This document shows, in pieces, positions 1 to 6,160 of a stretch of DNA of 8,298 nt. The translations under genes were made by a program, and so were the position numbers. A model generated the notes under the pieces. The model made no database searches. It saw only the letters and a program-made list of their open reading frames with translations, and was not told the DNA's origin. This stretch comes from JBCDHN01 sp964351855 (GTDB lineage Bacteria > Verrucomicrobiota > Verrucomicrobiia > Verrucomicrobiales > DEV007), in contig CAYGQD010000279.1 in the NCBI GenBank assembly GCA_964351855.1, forward strand, positions 1-8,298, written 5' to 3'. Numbering within the stretch: position 1 is the first letter of the stretch; every line of letters begins with the position of its first letter.

Positions 1-230
1 GCTTCATTGCAGCGCAGGGCACGCCCGCCGAAGTCGAGCCCATTAAGGGCTTCCATCGCAGCGGTACCCGCTTCTTTGCGATCTAGGGTCGCAAAGGCAA
101 AGCCCTTGTGATTCCCGGTTTCAGGATCGGTTGGATAATAGAGATCGACGACTTCGCCATGAGCGCCAACCAGTTCACGCAACTCAAGTTCCGTGGTTTC
201 GTAGGAGATATTCCCAATATACAATTTCAT
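1..230 (-). CDS. RRM-type RNA-binding protein (N-terminal part, cut by window edge)
   Basis: Reading the minus strand from the ATG at 230 gives 76 codons before the left edge, so the C-terminus is missing. The fragment is most of one RNA recognition motif. It begins with an RNP2-like strand (KLYIGNI, residues 2-8) and carries an RNP1-like strand (KGFAFATL, about residues 42-49), then a helix (AGTAAMEALNG) and the last strand of the βαββαβ fold (GRALRCNEA). Bacterial proteins of this family are usually about 80-150 residues, a single RRM often followed by a Gly/Arg-rich tail. They bind single-stranded RNA in the cytoplasm, and some cyanobacterial members are cold-induced; that is family knowledge and nothing here shows it. 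I see no clear Shine-Dalgarno before the ATG, and the upstream DNA is AT-rich. The gene is divergent from the sulfatase. Confidence 0.9.
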   Translation of the reverse strand, partial: MKLYIGNISYETTELELRELVGAHGEVVDLYYPTDPETGNHKGFAFATLDRKEAGTAAMEALNGLDFGGRALRCNE

Positions 231-355
231 TGAACTACACTTAATATTTTAAACGTCGAAAGAGCTGAAAAATGATGCGCTCCGTACCAACAAGCCTCCG
301 ACAGGGAGATTTTGACCAAGAACAGAATTAAACGACTCAGAGATGGGTGTGATTT

Positions 356-386
356 TTGGCACCGTGGTTCGACTGGCGACTAAAAT
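356..386 (+). promoter_or_regulatory. Weak candidate sigma-70 promoter upstream of sulfatase
   Basis: TTGGCA (356-361) and TAAAAT (381-386) each match the consensus at 5 of 6 positions, but the spacer is 19 nt, longer than the usual 17. It would start transcription about 95 nt before the sulfatase ATG. The rest of the 231-489 spacer shows no RNA gene, repeat or convincing ORF. Confidence 0.25.
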
Positions 387-489
387 CGGGGTAATCCTAG
401 CAAAGCGCAATCGTTTTCGGTAAACTTTTTGTGACGAAACCGGGCTTCCTTTTTGCATTCGCCTTCTCGGTGTCGTTAGGTTTGGGTTT

Positions 490-1878
490 ATGAAAAACCT
501 CGTCCGTGTCCTCTTGTCCGTCGCAGTGCTTGCCGGAGCGGCGAGTGGTCAGGAACGGCCGAAGCACATCGTCCTCATCATGGCAGATGATTTGGGGATC
601 GAAGGCCTCGGCTGTTACGGGGGAAAAGACTATCAGACCCCGGTCCTTGACGGGTTAGCAAAAACCGGGATCCGTTTCACGCACGCCTATTCCCAGCCGC
701 TCTGCACACCGACCCGCGTCCAGATCATGACCGGGAAATACAATCACCGGAACTGGCAATATTTCGGCATTTTGCCGCAGGGGGAGAAGACCTTTGGCCA
801 TCTCATGAGTGAATATGGCTACCGCACCTGCATCGCCGGGAAATGGCAACTCACGTCTTACGACCCGCCGGATTTCCCCGGGGCGGCCCAGCGTCGGGGA
901 ACGGGAACCCATCCCAAAGACGCCGGGTTTGACGAATACTCCCTCTTTCACTCGGAAGAGACCGAAGACAAGGGCTCCCGCTACGCGAATCCGACCTTTC
1001 TCGAAAACGGCGAGCTCAAAACCGCCGAGGATGCCTACGGTGAAGACGTCGCGATTGACTACATCGCGGATTTCATGAAGCGAAATCAGGAGGAGCCGAT
1101 GTTCATCTACTACCCGATGTCGCTGCCCCATTGGCCGATGGTCCCGACACCGGATTCCGAGGAATGGCAGGAGCCGGATCGTCGCCTGGAGGAAGACACG
1201 CGCTATTTCAAGGACATGGTCGAATACATGGACAAAGCGATCGGGAATCTTGTCGCGAAGATCGAAGAACTGGGAATTCGGGACGAAACCATGGTCATCT
1301 TCTACAGTGACAACGGCACCGACCGACGGATCACCTCGACGTTGGGCCGTCGGGAAGTCCAAGGAGGCAAAGCGCTCACGATCCAAGCTGGAATCCGCGT
1401 TCCGCTCATCGTCAACTGGCCCGGCGGAGACATCTCCGGTCATGTCATTGGCGATTTGGTCGACCCGACGGATTTTCTCCCGACCTTGGCCGCTCTCGCC
1501 GGAAAACCGATCCCGAAGAACTGGGGAATCGTCGACGGTTTCAGCTTCGCACCCCGCCTCATCGGTGGGGATCCTCATCCCCGTGGTGTCGCCTTTTTCT
1601 GGTACGATCCTCGGCCCGGTTGGGACAAAATGAGCTACCACCGCCACATCTTCGCGCTCGATCATTTCTACAAATTCTCACTCCTCGACGGGAAGATGTA
1701 CGATATTTCCGGGCTCGGAATGCGGGAGCGTCCCCTGGACATGAATCAACTCCCGACCGATGCCAAAGAAGCGCGGGAGAAGTTTCTTCGTGTGATGGCC
1801 GGATACCTGACGCCACCGCTTTCGCCCGCCGCGCTCCAGGAAGTCGATGCGTATGGCAAACCCATCGCCAAGAACTGA
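490..1878 (+). CDS. Exported sulfatase (arylsulfatase-type, formylglycine-dependent)
   Basis: 462 residues, full length for a family S1 sulfatase. Residues 1-20 form a signal peptide (KNLVRVLLS then a hydrophobic stretch, likely cut after ASG), so the enzyme should act in the periplasm or outside the cell, hydrolysing sulfate esters. Metal-binding Asp33-Asp34 lie in MADDLG. The signature CTPTR (72-76) fits C-x-P-x-R, so Cys72 should be converted to formylglycine. Second-signature Lys118 (AGKWQL), His214 (LPHWP), Asp274-Asn275 (SDNG) and Lys294 (GGK) follow in the expected order. The residue two after Lys118 is Gln120, where many sulfatases have His (GKWH). No maturase lies in the window. The ATG has only a weak upstream TTAGG. 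The substrate cannot be told; a carbohydrate sulfate is likely from the neighbours and the usual role of such genes in this group. Confidence 0.95.
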   Translation: MKNLVRVLLSVAVLAGAASGQERPKHIVLIMADDLGIEGLGCYGGKDYQTPVLDGLAKTGIRFTHAYSQPLCTPTRVQIMTGKYNHRNWQYFGILPQGEKTFGHLMSEYGYRTCIAGKWQLTSYDPPDFPGAAQRRGTGTHPKDAGFDEYSLFHSEETEDKGSRYANPTFLENGELKTAEDAYGEDVAIDYIADFMKRNQEEPMFIYYPMSLPHWPMVPTPDSEEWQEPDRRLEEDTRYFKDMVEYMDKAIGNLVAKIEELGIRDETMVIFYSDNGTDRRITSTLGRREVQGGKALTIQAGIRVPLIVNWPGGDISGHVIGDLVDPTDFLPTLAALAGKPIPKNWGIVDGFSFAPRLIGGDPHPRGVAFFWYDPRPGWDKMSYHRHIFALDHFYKFSLLDGKMYDISGLGMRERPLDMNQLPTDAKEAREKFLRVMAGYLTPPLSPAALQEVDAYGKPIAKN

Positions 1879-1891
1879 CCGATCGCTCCCC

Positions 1892-2566
1892 GTGCGAATC
1901 GCCTGTCTCCAGAACTTCGTCTCGGAAGGCCCGGCCAACATCGCCACCTGGGCTGAGACTCGTGGGTTCGAACTGGAAATCGTCCGTGCCTACGCCGGAG
2001 CGAAACCAAACCCTGACGCGTTCGATGCTCTTGTTATCATGGGTGGTCCGATGAGTGTCAATGATGCCGACCAGGACGAAAACATAGCCCAAGCTCTCGC
2101 GGTAGTGAGTGAATTTCTGGAAACGGGAAAGCCGGTGCTGGGCGTCTGCCTCGGGGCTCAAATGATCGCGAAGGCCGCAGGCGGACAGGTCGTCCCCGGG
2201 TCGCAAAAGGAGATCGGATGGTTTCCCATCGCCTCCCAACTGGAAGAATTACCCGACGACTCGACCGTGTTCCATTGGCATGGCGAACAAATCATCGCTC
2301 CAGCCAAAGCTGAGGTTCTCGCCTCCAGTACGGTTTGTCCGGTTCAAGCCTTCCGCCTCGGGAAATCCCAACTCGGCCTCCAATTCCACCTCGAAGTCTC
2401 AGCAGAGTCCCTCGAAAGCATGCTCGCGGCCTTCCCGGAAGAAGTCGTTGCCGGTGGAGTCGGCGTCCAGACCGCCGCAGAGATGCGCGAAGGCCTCCTC
2501 CGTCACGAATCTGAGCTTCGCGAGTTGCTCTTCGCGATTCTGGATGGCTGGATCCGGGGTGCTTGA
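1892..2566 (+). CDS. Class I glutamine amidotransferase (GMP synthase GATase-like)
   Basis: Cytoplasmic protein with a stand-alone triad-type glutaminase domain, about 224 residues from the GTG at 1892. Catalytic Cys86 lies in the nucleophile elbow GVCLGAQ, and His166 and Glu168 lie in LQFHLEVS. IMGGPMS (about 49-55) is the expected oxyanion-loop segment. Such domains release ammonia from glutamine or hydrolyse γ-glutamyl bonds. No synthetase domain or partner is adjacent, so the acceptor is unknown. Start choice: the fold's first strand (RIACLQNF) begins at the GTG, 13 nt after the sulfatase stop, but I see no Shine-Dalgarno there. An ATG at 1847 in the same frame has AGGA 5 nt upstream, overlaps the sulfatase by 32 nt and adds 15 residues with no domain character. 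Close spacing suggests cotranscription with the sulfatase. Confidence 0.9.
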   Translation: MRIACLQNFVSEGPANIATWAETRGFELEIVRAYAGAKPNPDAFDALVIMGGPMSVNDADQDENIAQALAVVSEFLETGKPVLGVCLGAQMIAKAAGGQVVPGSQKEIGWFPIASQLEELPDDSTVFHWHGEQIIAPAKAEVLASSTVCPVQAFRLGKSQLGLQFHLEVSAESLESMLAAFPEEVVAGGVGVQTAAEMREGLLRHESELRELLFAILDGWIRGA

Positions 2567-2573
2567 GGGCGGC

Positions 2574-3461
2574 CTAACCCAAAAGCGCCTTCAACGCCGC
2601 GAAGTCCTTCCGCGTTGCCTCGATCACTTTCGGCACGATTTCGGGGTCCTTGTGGCCCAGGTATTCGACGTGGAGGTTGACGGGGCCGGTGAAATGGGTG
2701 CTTTTCAGGAGCTTGAAAAACTGGGGGTCGACGACGCCTTCGCCGAGAGGTCCCCAGCTCAGGGTGTTGTCGTTCCAGGCGGGTTCTTTGATGTAAACGG
2801 AGTCGATGTAGGGACGCATGAGGCGAAAATCCAGTTCCCAGGCTTTCCCGCCTTCCACCGTGGAATGACCGATGTCGTAGGCACTGCCGATGTCGGCCGG
2901 ATCATGGGCGCGGAAGAGGTCGTGGAGGTCCCAAATGGAGGCTCCGACGTAGGTTCTTCCCGAGTGATTCTGGTAGATCGGTTTGATCCCGAGGCTTTTC
3001 GAGAGGGCGATGAGATCGCGAAGCTGGGGCCGGAATTCGTCCAGCTGCGGATAGATGGGTTTCTCCAGGTCGTACTTGTAGTAGGCCATCCGGAAGCGCT
3101 TGATTCCGAGCGCCGCCGCCGTTTCCAGGACGCGTTGAGTGTGTTGATCGGGATCGACCGCGTTGATCCCGGACGCGAGGATGGTCACTTCCAGCCCCTC
3201 TTGGGCGAGCGCATCGACCAGCTTCGGCAAATCCTCCTCCACCCGCTCTGGTAAGACGTGTCCGCCCGGACGAACCGGCGCTTCGATTCCCTGGAAACCG
3301 AGCTCGGCGATGACTTTGGCCATCTCCGCGTAACTAAGGTGCTGAAACGGTTTCGTGAAGGTGCAGAAATGCCACGGCTTCTCTTCGCTAGCGGAAAGGA
3401 TTTCGGACGTTCCCAGGCTGGCGAGCGCGGCGGAGGAGAGAAAGTGGCGGCGGGTTTTCAT
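2574..3461 (-). CDS. Exported sugar phosphate isomerase/epimerase-like TIM barrel (xylose isomerase-like)
   Basis: 295 residues from the ATG at 3461. The N-terminus has a twin-arginine-like signal (MKTRRHFLSSAALASLG), so the protein is probably exported folded. The body resembles the AP endonuclease 2/xylose isomerase-like barrel: GFQGIEAPV (55-63), ILASGIN (94-100), QNHSG (164-168), YDIGHS (195-200), YIKE (223-226) and NLHVEYLG (262-269). Asp196, His199 and Glu267 are plausible metal ligands. Gln164 and Tyr223 occupy places where Glu and His are common in the wider family, so metal binding or chemistry may differ. An upstream in-frame ATG at 3518 would overlap the DUF6807 start and put 19 residues before the RR motif, so I rejected it. 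It converges on the amidotransferase with a 7-nt gap. The function is probably sugar isomerisation or epimerisation; the substrate is unknown. Confidence 0.88.
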   Translation of the reverse strand: MKTRRHFLSSAALASLGTSEILSASEEKPWHFCTFTKPFQHLSYAEMAKVIAELGFQGIEAPVRPGGHVLPERVEEDLPKLVDALAQEGLEVTILASGINAVDPDQHTQRVLETAAALGIKRFRMAYYKYDLEKPIYPQLDEFRPQLRDLIALSKSLGIKPIYQNHSGRTYVGASIWDLHDLFRAHDPADIGSAYDIGHSTVEGGKAWELDFRLMRPYIDSVYIKEPAWNDNTLSWGPLGEGVVDPQFFKLLKSTHFTGPVNLHVEYLGHKDPEIVPKVIEATRKDFAALKALLG

Positions 3462-3481
3462 GGGCTCGAGGCTATCGAGTC

Positions 3482-3510
3482 TTGTCAGGAACGGCAAGGT
3501 TGGAGATAAT
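3482..3510 (+). promoter_or_regulatory. Strong sigma-70-like promoter for DUF6807 gene
   Basis: TTGTCA (3482-3487), a 17-nt spacer and GATAAT (3505-3510) each match consensus at 5 of 6 positions, with optimal spacing. The predicted transcription start (+1, seven nt after the -10 end) falls at 3517, the A of the DUF6807 ATG. It lies wholly within the 55-nt spacer shared with the divergent isomerase-like gene. Confidence 0.6.
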
Positions 3511-3516
3511 GCCTTC

Positions 3517-4491
3517 ATGAAAGCGCTTTCTTTGTTGGTTTGGCTCGCTCTGTTTTCCTGGGCAGATGCTCAAAGCTGGGGGATCCAGATGCGCGGCGGC
3601 GATCCCACGATGCAGGTGGTCTGCGACGGCGAAGTGGTGGCGAAGTATCACTACAAGAATGTCTCCAGGCCCTTTTTTTACCCGATCATTGGACCGACCG
3701 GTGAACCCGTAACCCGCGGTTTCCCCATGGACCCCCAGCCGGATGAACAGACCGATCATGTCCATCACAAGTCGATGTGGTTCGGCCATCGCGATGTCAA
3801 TGGCTACGATTTCTGGAGCGAGCAACCGGCGGAAGGTCCGGAGAATCCGAAGATCGGGAAAGTCGTCCACTCCGCGTTGGGTTCGATGCGGGCGGGCTCG
3901 AATCCCCTGATGTTCACCTGTCGGAATGACTGGGTTTTAGGAGATGGGACGGTGATTTGCCGGGATGAACGCACCTATCACTTTGCGAAAACGCCGGAAG
4001 GGTTTCTCACGATCGATTGGGATATCACGATTAAGGCGTCTGAAGGGGAGGTGACCTTTGGCGATGTGAAGGATGGCGGAATGGCTCTGCGCATGATTCC
4101 GACGCTGCGATTGAAACCGGTCGATCCGGAGAAGGCTGCAACGGGTCAAGCGGTGAACTCCGAAGGGGTCACGGGAGGAGAGGTATGGGGAAAACGCGCC
4201 GCTTGGATCGACTATTTCGGTCCGGATCGAAAGGGGAATCCGATCGGGATCGCGGTGTTCAATCACCCGGAGAATCTACGGCATCCCACCTGGTGGCACG
4301 CGCGGGACTACGGGCTGGTCAGCGCGAATCCGTTCGGGATTCAGCAGTTCGAGAAAACGGCGGAACCGGAGGGGAACTACACGATTCCGGCGGGGGAAAG
4401 TCTGCGCCTGCGCTATCGCTTCTTCATCCATCGCGATACTCCGGAGCAAGCGGGCGTCGCCAAAGCCTACATCGATTACACGAAAGAGTGA
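3517..4491 (+). CDS. Secreted DUF6807 family (PmoA-like) protein
   Basis: 324 residues from the ATG at 3517. Residues 1-18 are a signal peptide (MKALSLLVWLALFSWADA, cut before QS). The mature part matches what I know of DUF6807 (Pfam PF14100, labelled 'methane oxygenase PmoA' although these proteins are not shown to be methane monooxygenases). Features include RPFFYPI (51-57), the His cluster DHVHHKSMWFGHRDVNG (80-96), FGDVKDGGMALR (181-192), WIDYFGP (230-236), GIAVFNHPEN (244-253), WHARDYGL (260-267) and a final β-rich RLRYRFFIHR (297-306). Conserved His81, His83, His84 and His91 could bind metal or substrate; this is inference. Homologues often sit with dehydrogenases, isomerases and sulfatases in sugar-degradation loci. 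An upstream in-frame extension to 3355 would overlap the divergent gene and bury the signal peptide. A GGAG lies 11 nt before the ATG, too far to be a good Shine-Dalgarno. Confidence 0.92.
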   Translation: MKALSLLVWLALFSWADAQSWGIQMRGGDPTMQVVCDGEVVAKYHYKNVSRPFFYPIIGPTGEPVTRGFPMDPQPDEQTDHVHHKSMWFGHRDVNGYDFWSEQPAEGPENPKIGKVVHSALGSMRAGSNPLMFTCRNDWVLGDGTVICRDERTYHFAKTPEGFLTIDWDITIKASEGEVTFGDVKDGGMALRMIPTLRLKPVDPEKAATGQAVNSEGVTGGEVWGKRAAWIDYFGPDRKGNPIGIAVFNHPENLRHPTWWHARDYGLVSANPFGIQQFEKTAEPEGNYTIPAGESLRLRYRFFIHRDTPEQAGVAKAYIDYTKE

Positions 4492-4494
4492 TCG

Positions 4495-4539
4495 AAAAAA
4501 AGGCCTCGCGGAACGATCCTGAAGACCGTCCCGGAGGCC
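4495..4539 (-). terminator. Rho-independent terminator for the minus-strand cluster
   Basis: GGCCTC (4502-4507) pairs with GAGGCC (4534-4539). The stem continues as CGG (4509-4511) with CCG (4531-4533) around one bulged G, giving a 9-bp stem and 19-nt loop. On the minus strand it is followed by seven T (complement of 4495-4501), a typical terminator placed after the stop at 4583. On the plus strand the stem is followed only by TTTT at 4543-4546, so it may weakly end DUF6807 transcripts too. Confidence 0.65.
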
Positions 4540-4552
4540 ACGTTTTATCGAA

Positions 4553-4574
4553 TCCGTGCGAAGGACCGCACGGA
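4553..4574. other. Perfect 7-bp hairpin between convergent genes
   Basis: TCCGTGC (4553-4559) pairs perfectly with GCACGGA (4568-4574) around an 8-nt loop. It directly follows the stop of the minus-strand gene and precedes the T7 terminator. No T tract is adjacent, so it may be a 3' stabilising stem or part of a tandem terminator. Confidence 0.4.
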
Positions 4575-4582
4575 AAGAAAGG

Positions 4583-5161
4583 TTACTTGCGCCGAAAGAG
4601 ATTCCGCAGGCCAGGACGCGGCTTGCTTGCTTGCGAGGTGGTCTTTCGGACGACGGAAGTGGTTCGAGCGGGTTGGGTGCGGGTCTTGGAATGAATGTAA
4701 TAGCCTTCTTTGGTCGTGCGAGGCTCCTCCGTGCGACGGGGAAAAAACCGTCGCCTGACGGTGGGTTCCATCCCGACGGAGCGGTTCGCGGGAAGACCGG
4801 AGACGACCATCAAATTCGGTGGGGGAACACTCAGGCCGTTGCTGCCGCCAGTCGGGAGGCTTTGGCGCGGGGTGCTGAGAAGGGCAACGCGCGAACCTCG
4901 TTCCACGGCGATTCCCGCATGGGTGAAGCCGGAGGTATTGACGGGCGGAAGAGCAGTCGTGCTATAAACGCCGAAGCCCTGATTGAGCGATGATGATCGG
5001 GTGGGATTATCTTCCAAAAATCCGAATCGTGTCTGTGAGCCTTGGGCCCAGATTGAAGGGGTTGCGTTGAATCCGATCGCCAGTAAAACAGCACTGAAGA
5101 GCCACTTTCTGGAATTCGACAGACACTGCCTGCCCTGGTCTCGTTTTCCATTTAGCTTCAT
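4583..5161 (-). CDS. Hypothetical exported basic protein
   Basis: 192 residues from the ATG at 5161. I do not recognise the family. A charged N-terminus (about 1-19) is followed by a hydrophobic core WLFSAVLLAIGF (20-31) and a probable cleavage site around SIWA-QG (39/40). The mature part is low in obvious secondary structure and rich in Ser, Thr, Pro, Gly and Arg. It includes SVPPPNLMVVSGLP (111-124), an Arg-rich stretch (RRRFFPRR, 136-143), GYYIHSK (153-159) and a basic C-terminus (PRPGLRNLFRRK, 181-192). Such composition suggests an envelope protein that binds nucleic acid, membrane or wall polymer, but this is inference. The frame stays open upstream to a TTG at 5260 and includes an ATG at 5206; I chose 5161 because it places the signal peptide near the N-terminus. 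AGGAAGG lies about 13 nt upstream. Last gene of the minus-strand cluster, ending at a terminator. Confidence 0.65.
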   Translation of the reverse strand: MKLNGKRDQGRQCLSNSRKWLFSAVLLAIGFNATPSIWAQGSQTRFGFLEDNPTRSSSLNQGFGVYSTTALPPVNTSGFTHAGIAVERGSRVALLSTPRQSLPTGGSNGLSVPPPNLMVVSGLPANRSVGMEPTVRRRFFPRRTEEPRTTKEGYYIHSKTRTQPARTTSVVRKTTSQASKPRPGLRNLFRRK

Positions 5162-5285
5162 GTTTCTGGAACGCCTTCCTGATGTTGTTCCAGTAAAAGA
5201 ACCCATTTCCAGGGTCCGCAAAGCCAAACATTTTATCGTTTGGGCGAAAAACGGCCCCAAAGCGCAAAACGTTTATTCATTTTGC
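5162..5285 (-). other. Structured spacer inside the minus-strand cluster
   Basis: This stretch, which overlaps the end of the 75-residue gene, has two inverted repeats: TTTGGG (5239-5244) with CCCAAA (5256-5261), and GCAAAA (5264-5269) with TTTTGC (5280-5285), the latter spanning the stop at 5273-5275. Neither is followed by a T tract on the minus strand. An ATG at 5280, overlapping that stop as ATGAATAA, opens a 15-codon reading frame (MNKRFALWGRFSPKR) that could be a coupled leader peptide or chance. Confidence 0.3.
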
Positions 5286-5500
5286 TCTCCTGCCAGTTCG
5301 CTGATGCGCTCGAGCAACCGATCATTGACCGCTTCCACGGATTCCATCTTGCGATAAAGCTCCAGGATTTGGCGGTCGTTCCTCAGTTGGGTCGCTTCAT
5401 CATTGACCCGGCTCCGCCAGTAGGTGCCGTAGACCAGCCCGCCGAGCGCAATCGCCACGAGAACAAGTTCCCGAAGAGTCCGCGCTGGTCCGGACGTCAT
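5273..5500 (-). CDS. Small membrane protein with coiled coil
   Basis: 75 residues, family not recognised. Residues 10-28 (RELVLVAIALGGLVYGTYW) form one membrane helix. Residues 30-72 are highly charged and helical with heptad-like hydrophobics (VNDEATQLRNDRQILELYR, then VNDRLLERISEL), consistent with a coiled coil outside the membrane. The layout (short N-terminus, one helix, coiled coil) is like FtsB/FtsL-type bitopic proteins, but I see no specific signature. The ATG at 5498-5500 overlaps the TGA of the preceding gene (ATGA, 5497-5500), a classic translational-coupling arrangement, so it is very likely cotranslated with the YD-like exported protein. It could be a scaffold or anchor for the two exported proteins beside it; this is inference from context only. 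Confidence 0.75.
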   Translation of the reverse strand: MTSGPARTLRELVLVAIALGGLVYGTYWRSRVNDEATQLRNDRQILELYRKMESVEAVNDRLLERISELAGEQNE

Positions 5501-6144
5501 TTGTTCCGATTGCGGAAACGACTAAACAATCCGCCGCCGCCGTCGTTTTCTTCGTTCTCCTCTTCGACGCGAGCACCATTGCCGCGATGCCAGACGCCCC
5601 GATTCGGTTGATTCTCGTCCTTGCTTTTGATCCCGGCGACGTAGCCATCCGGGTCCATCCAGCGGAGCAGCTCGGTCGGCATCGCCGCGTAGTTGGTCGT
5701 GTTCACCGTTCCTTGCGATCCGCCGGAATAATTGTGAACCTGTTTGCGTAGCATTTGTTTGGACGGGAGCAGGTAGAGGACTTCTTCCTGAATCCGATCC
5801 TGGAAATCATAGGTGAAGACGCCTTCGACCAAGGGACGGTTATTGCCATCGTAAATGATGAAGGTCTCGGGCTTGCTGTATTTGTTGAGTTGATAGACGC
5901 GCTTGAGTCGGAGGACGCCTTCCGGGTCATAGGTTGAAATCGACTGCGTTTTCCCGATCGCCGAGTTGGGGTCATACTGGGATTTGGCGGTGACGGTGCG
6001 GCTTCCGTCATTGTGACGCACCATGCGGACGAAGGGGCCGGTGGTGGTTTGGCCGGATTGCTGAGCCAGCGCATCCGATGCGAACGGCGACACAAGGAGC
6101 AGGGCGACGAGAAGTTTGGTGAACGTGAACAGGGAAGGTTTCAT
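5497..6144 (-). CDS. Hypothetical exported protein with YD-like β repeats
   Basis: 215 residues from the ATG at 6144; another ATG immediately before it (6147) adds one Met. Residues 1-27 are a signal peptide (hydrophobic LLVALLLVSPFA, cleavage near DALA-QQ). From about 35 to 140 come strands of repeating character: YDPNSAIG, TYDPEGVLRLKRVY, FIIYDGNNRPLVEGVF, TYDFQDRIQEEVLY and QVHNYSG. These resemble YD/RHS-like or MORN-like hairpins found in many uncharacterised Verrucomicrobiota proteins. The C-terminal part is an acidic stretch (VEEENEEND, 193-201), a Gly run (202-205) and a basic tail (LFSRFRNRNK). No enzyme motif is visible. First gene of the minus-strand cluster and coupled by ATGA overlap to the next. 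The frame extends to a TTG at 6189, which I rejected because it delays the signal peptide. Confidence 0.75.
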   Translation of the reverse strand: MKPSLFTFTKLLVALLLVSPFASDALAQQSGQTTTGPFVRMVRHNDGSRTVTAKSQYDPNSAIGKTQSISTYDPEGVLRLKRVYQLNKYSKPETFIIYDGNNRPLVEGVFTYDFQDRIQEEVLYLLPSKQMLRKQVHNYSGGSQGTVNTTNYAAMPTELLRWMDPDGYVAGIKSKDENQPNRGVWHRGNGARVEEENEENDGGGGLFSRFRNRNK

Positions 6145-6160
6145 CATGACAGGCGCTTTC

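Noticed and set aside
249..458. 69-codon minus-strand frame between the RRM gene and the sulfatase
   Set aside because: No Shine-Dalgarno, no recognisable domain, and it occupies the likely divergent regulatory spacer.
655..1665. 336-codon open frame antisense to the sulfatase
   Set aside because: It lies wholly opposite a gene with intact sulfatase motifs, shows no domain of its own, and is expected from codon bias in GC-rich DNA.
2280..3254. 324-codon plus-strand frame across the amidotransferase end and the isomerase-like gene
   Set aside because: It spans two convergent genes with clear motifs in other frames and has no coherent domain.
3462..3518. Longer N-terminus for the isomerase-like protein (ATG at 3518)
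   Set aside because: It would put 19 residues before the twin-arginine signal and overlap the divergent DUF6807 start; the mirrored ATGs come from a local TTCATGAA palindrome.
3519..3530. 12-nt perfect palindrome GAAAGCGCTTTC as an operator
   Set aside because: It lies inside the DUF6807 signal-peptide codons just past the predicted +1. An operator there is possible, but one isolated palindrome is not enough support.
3517..4491. DUF6807 gene as a methane monooxygenase subunit (PmoA)
   Set aside because: The Pfam label is historical. The protein is a soluble secreted type with one signal peptide and no multi-helix membrane architecture, and no pmoB/pmoC is present.
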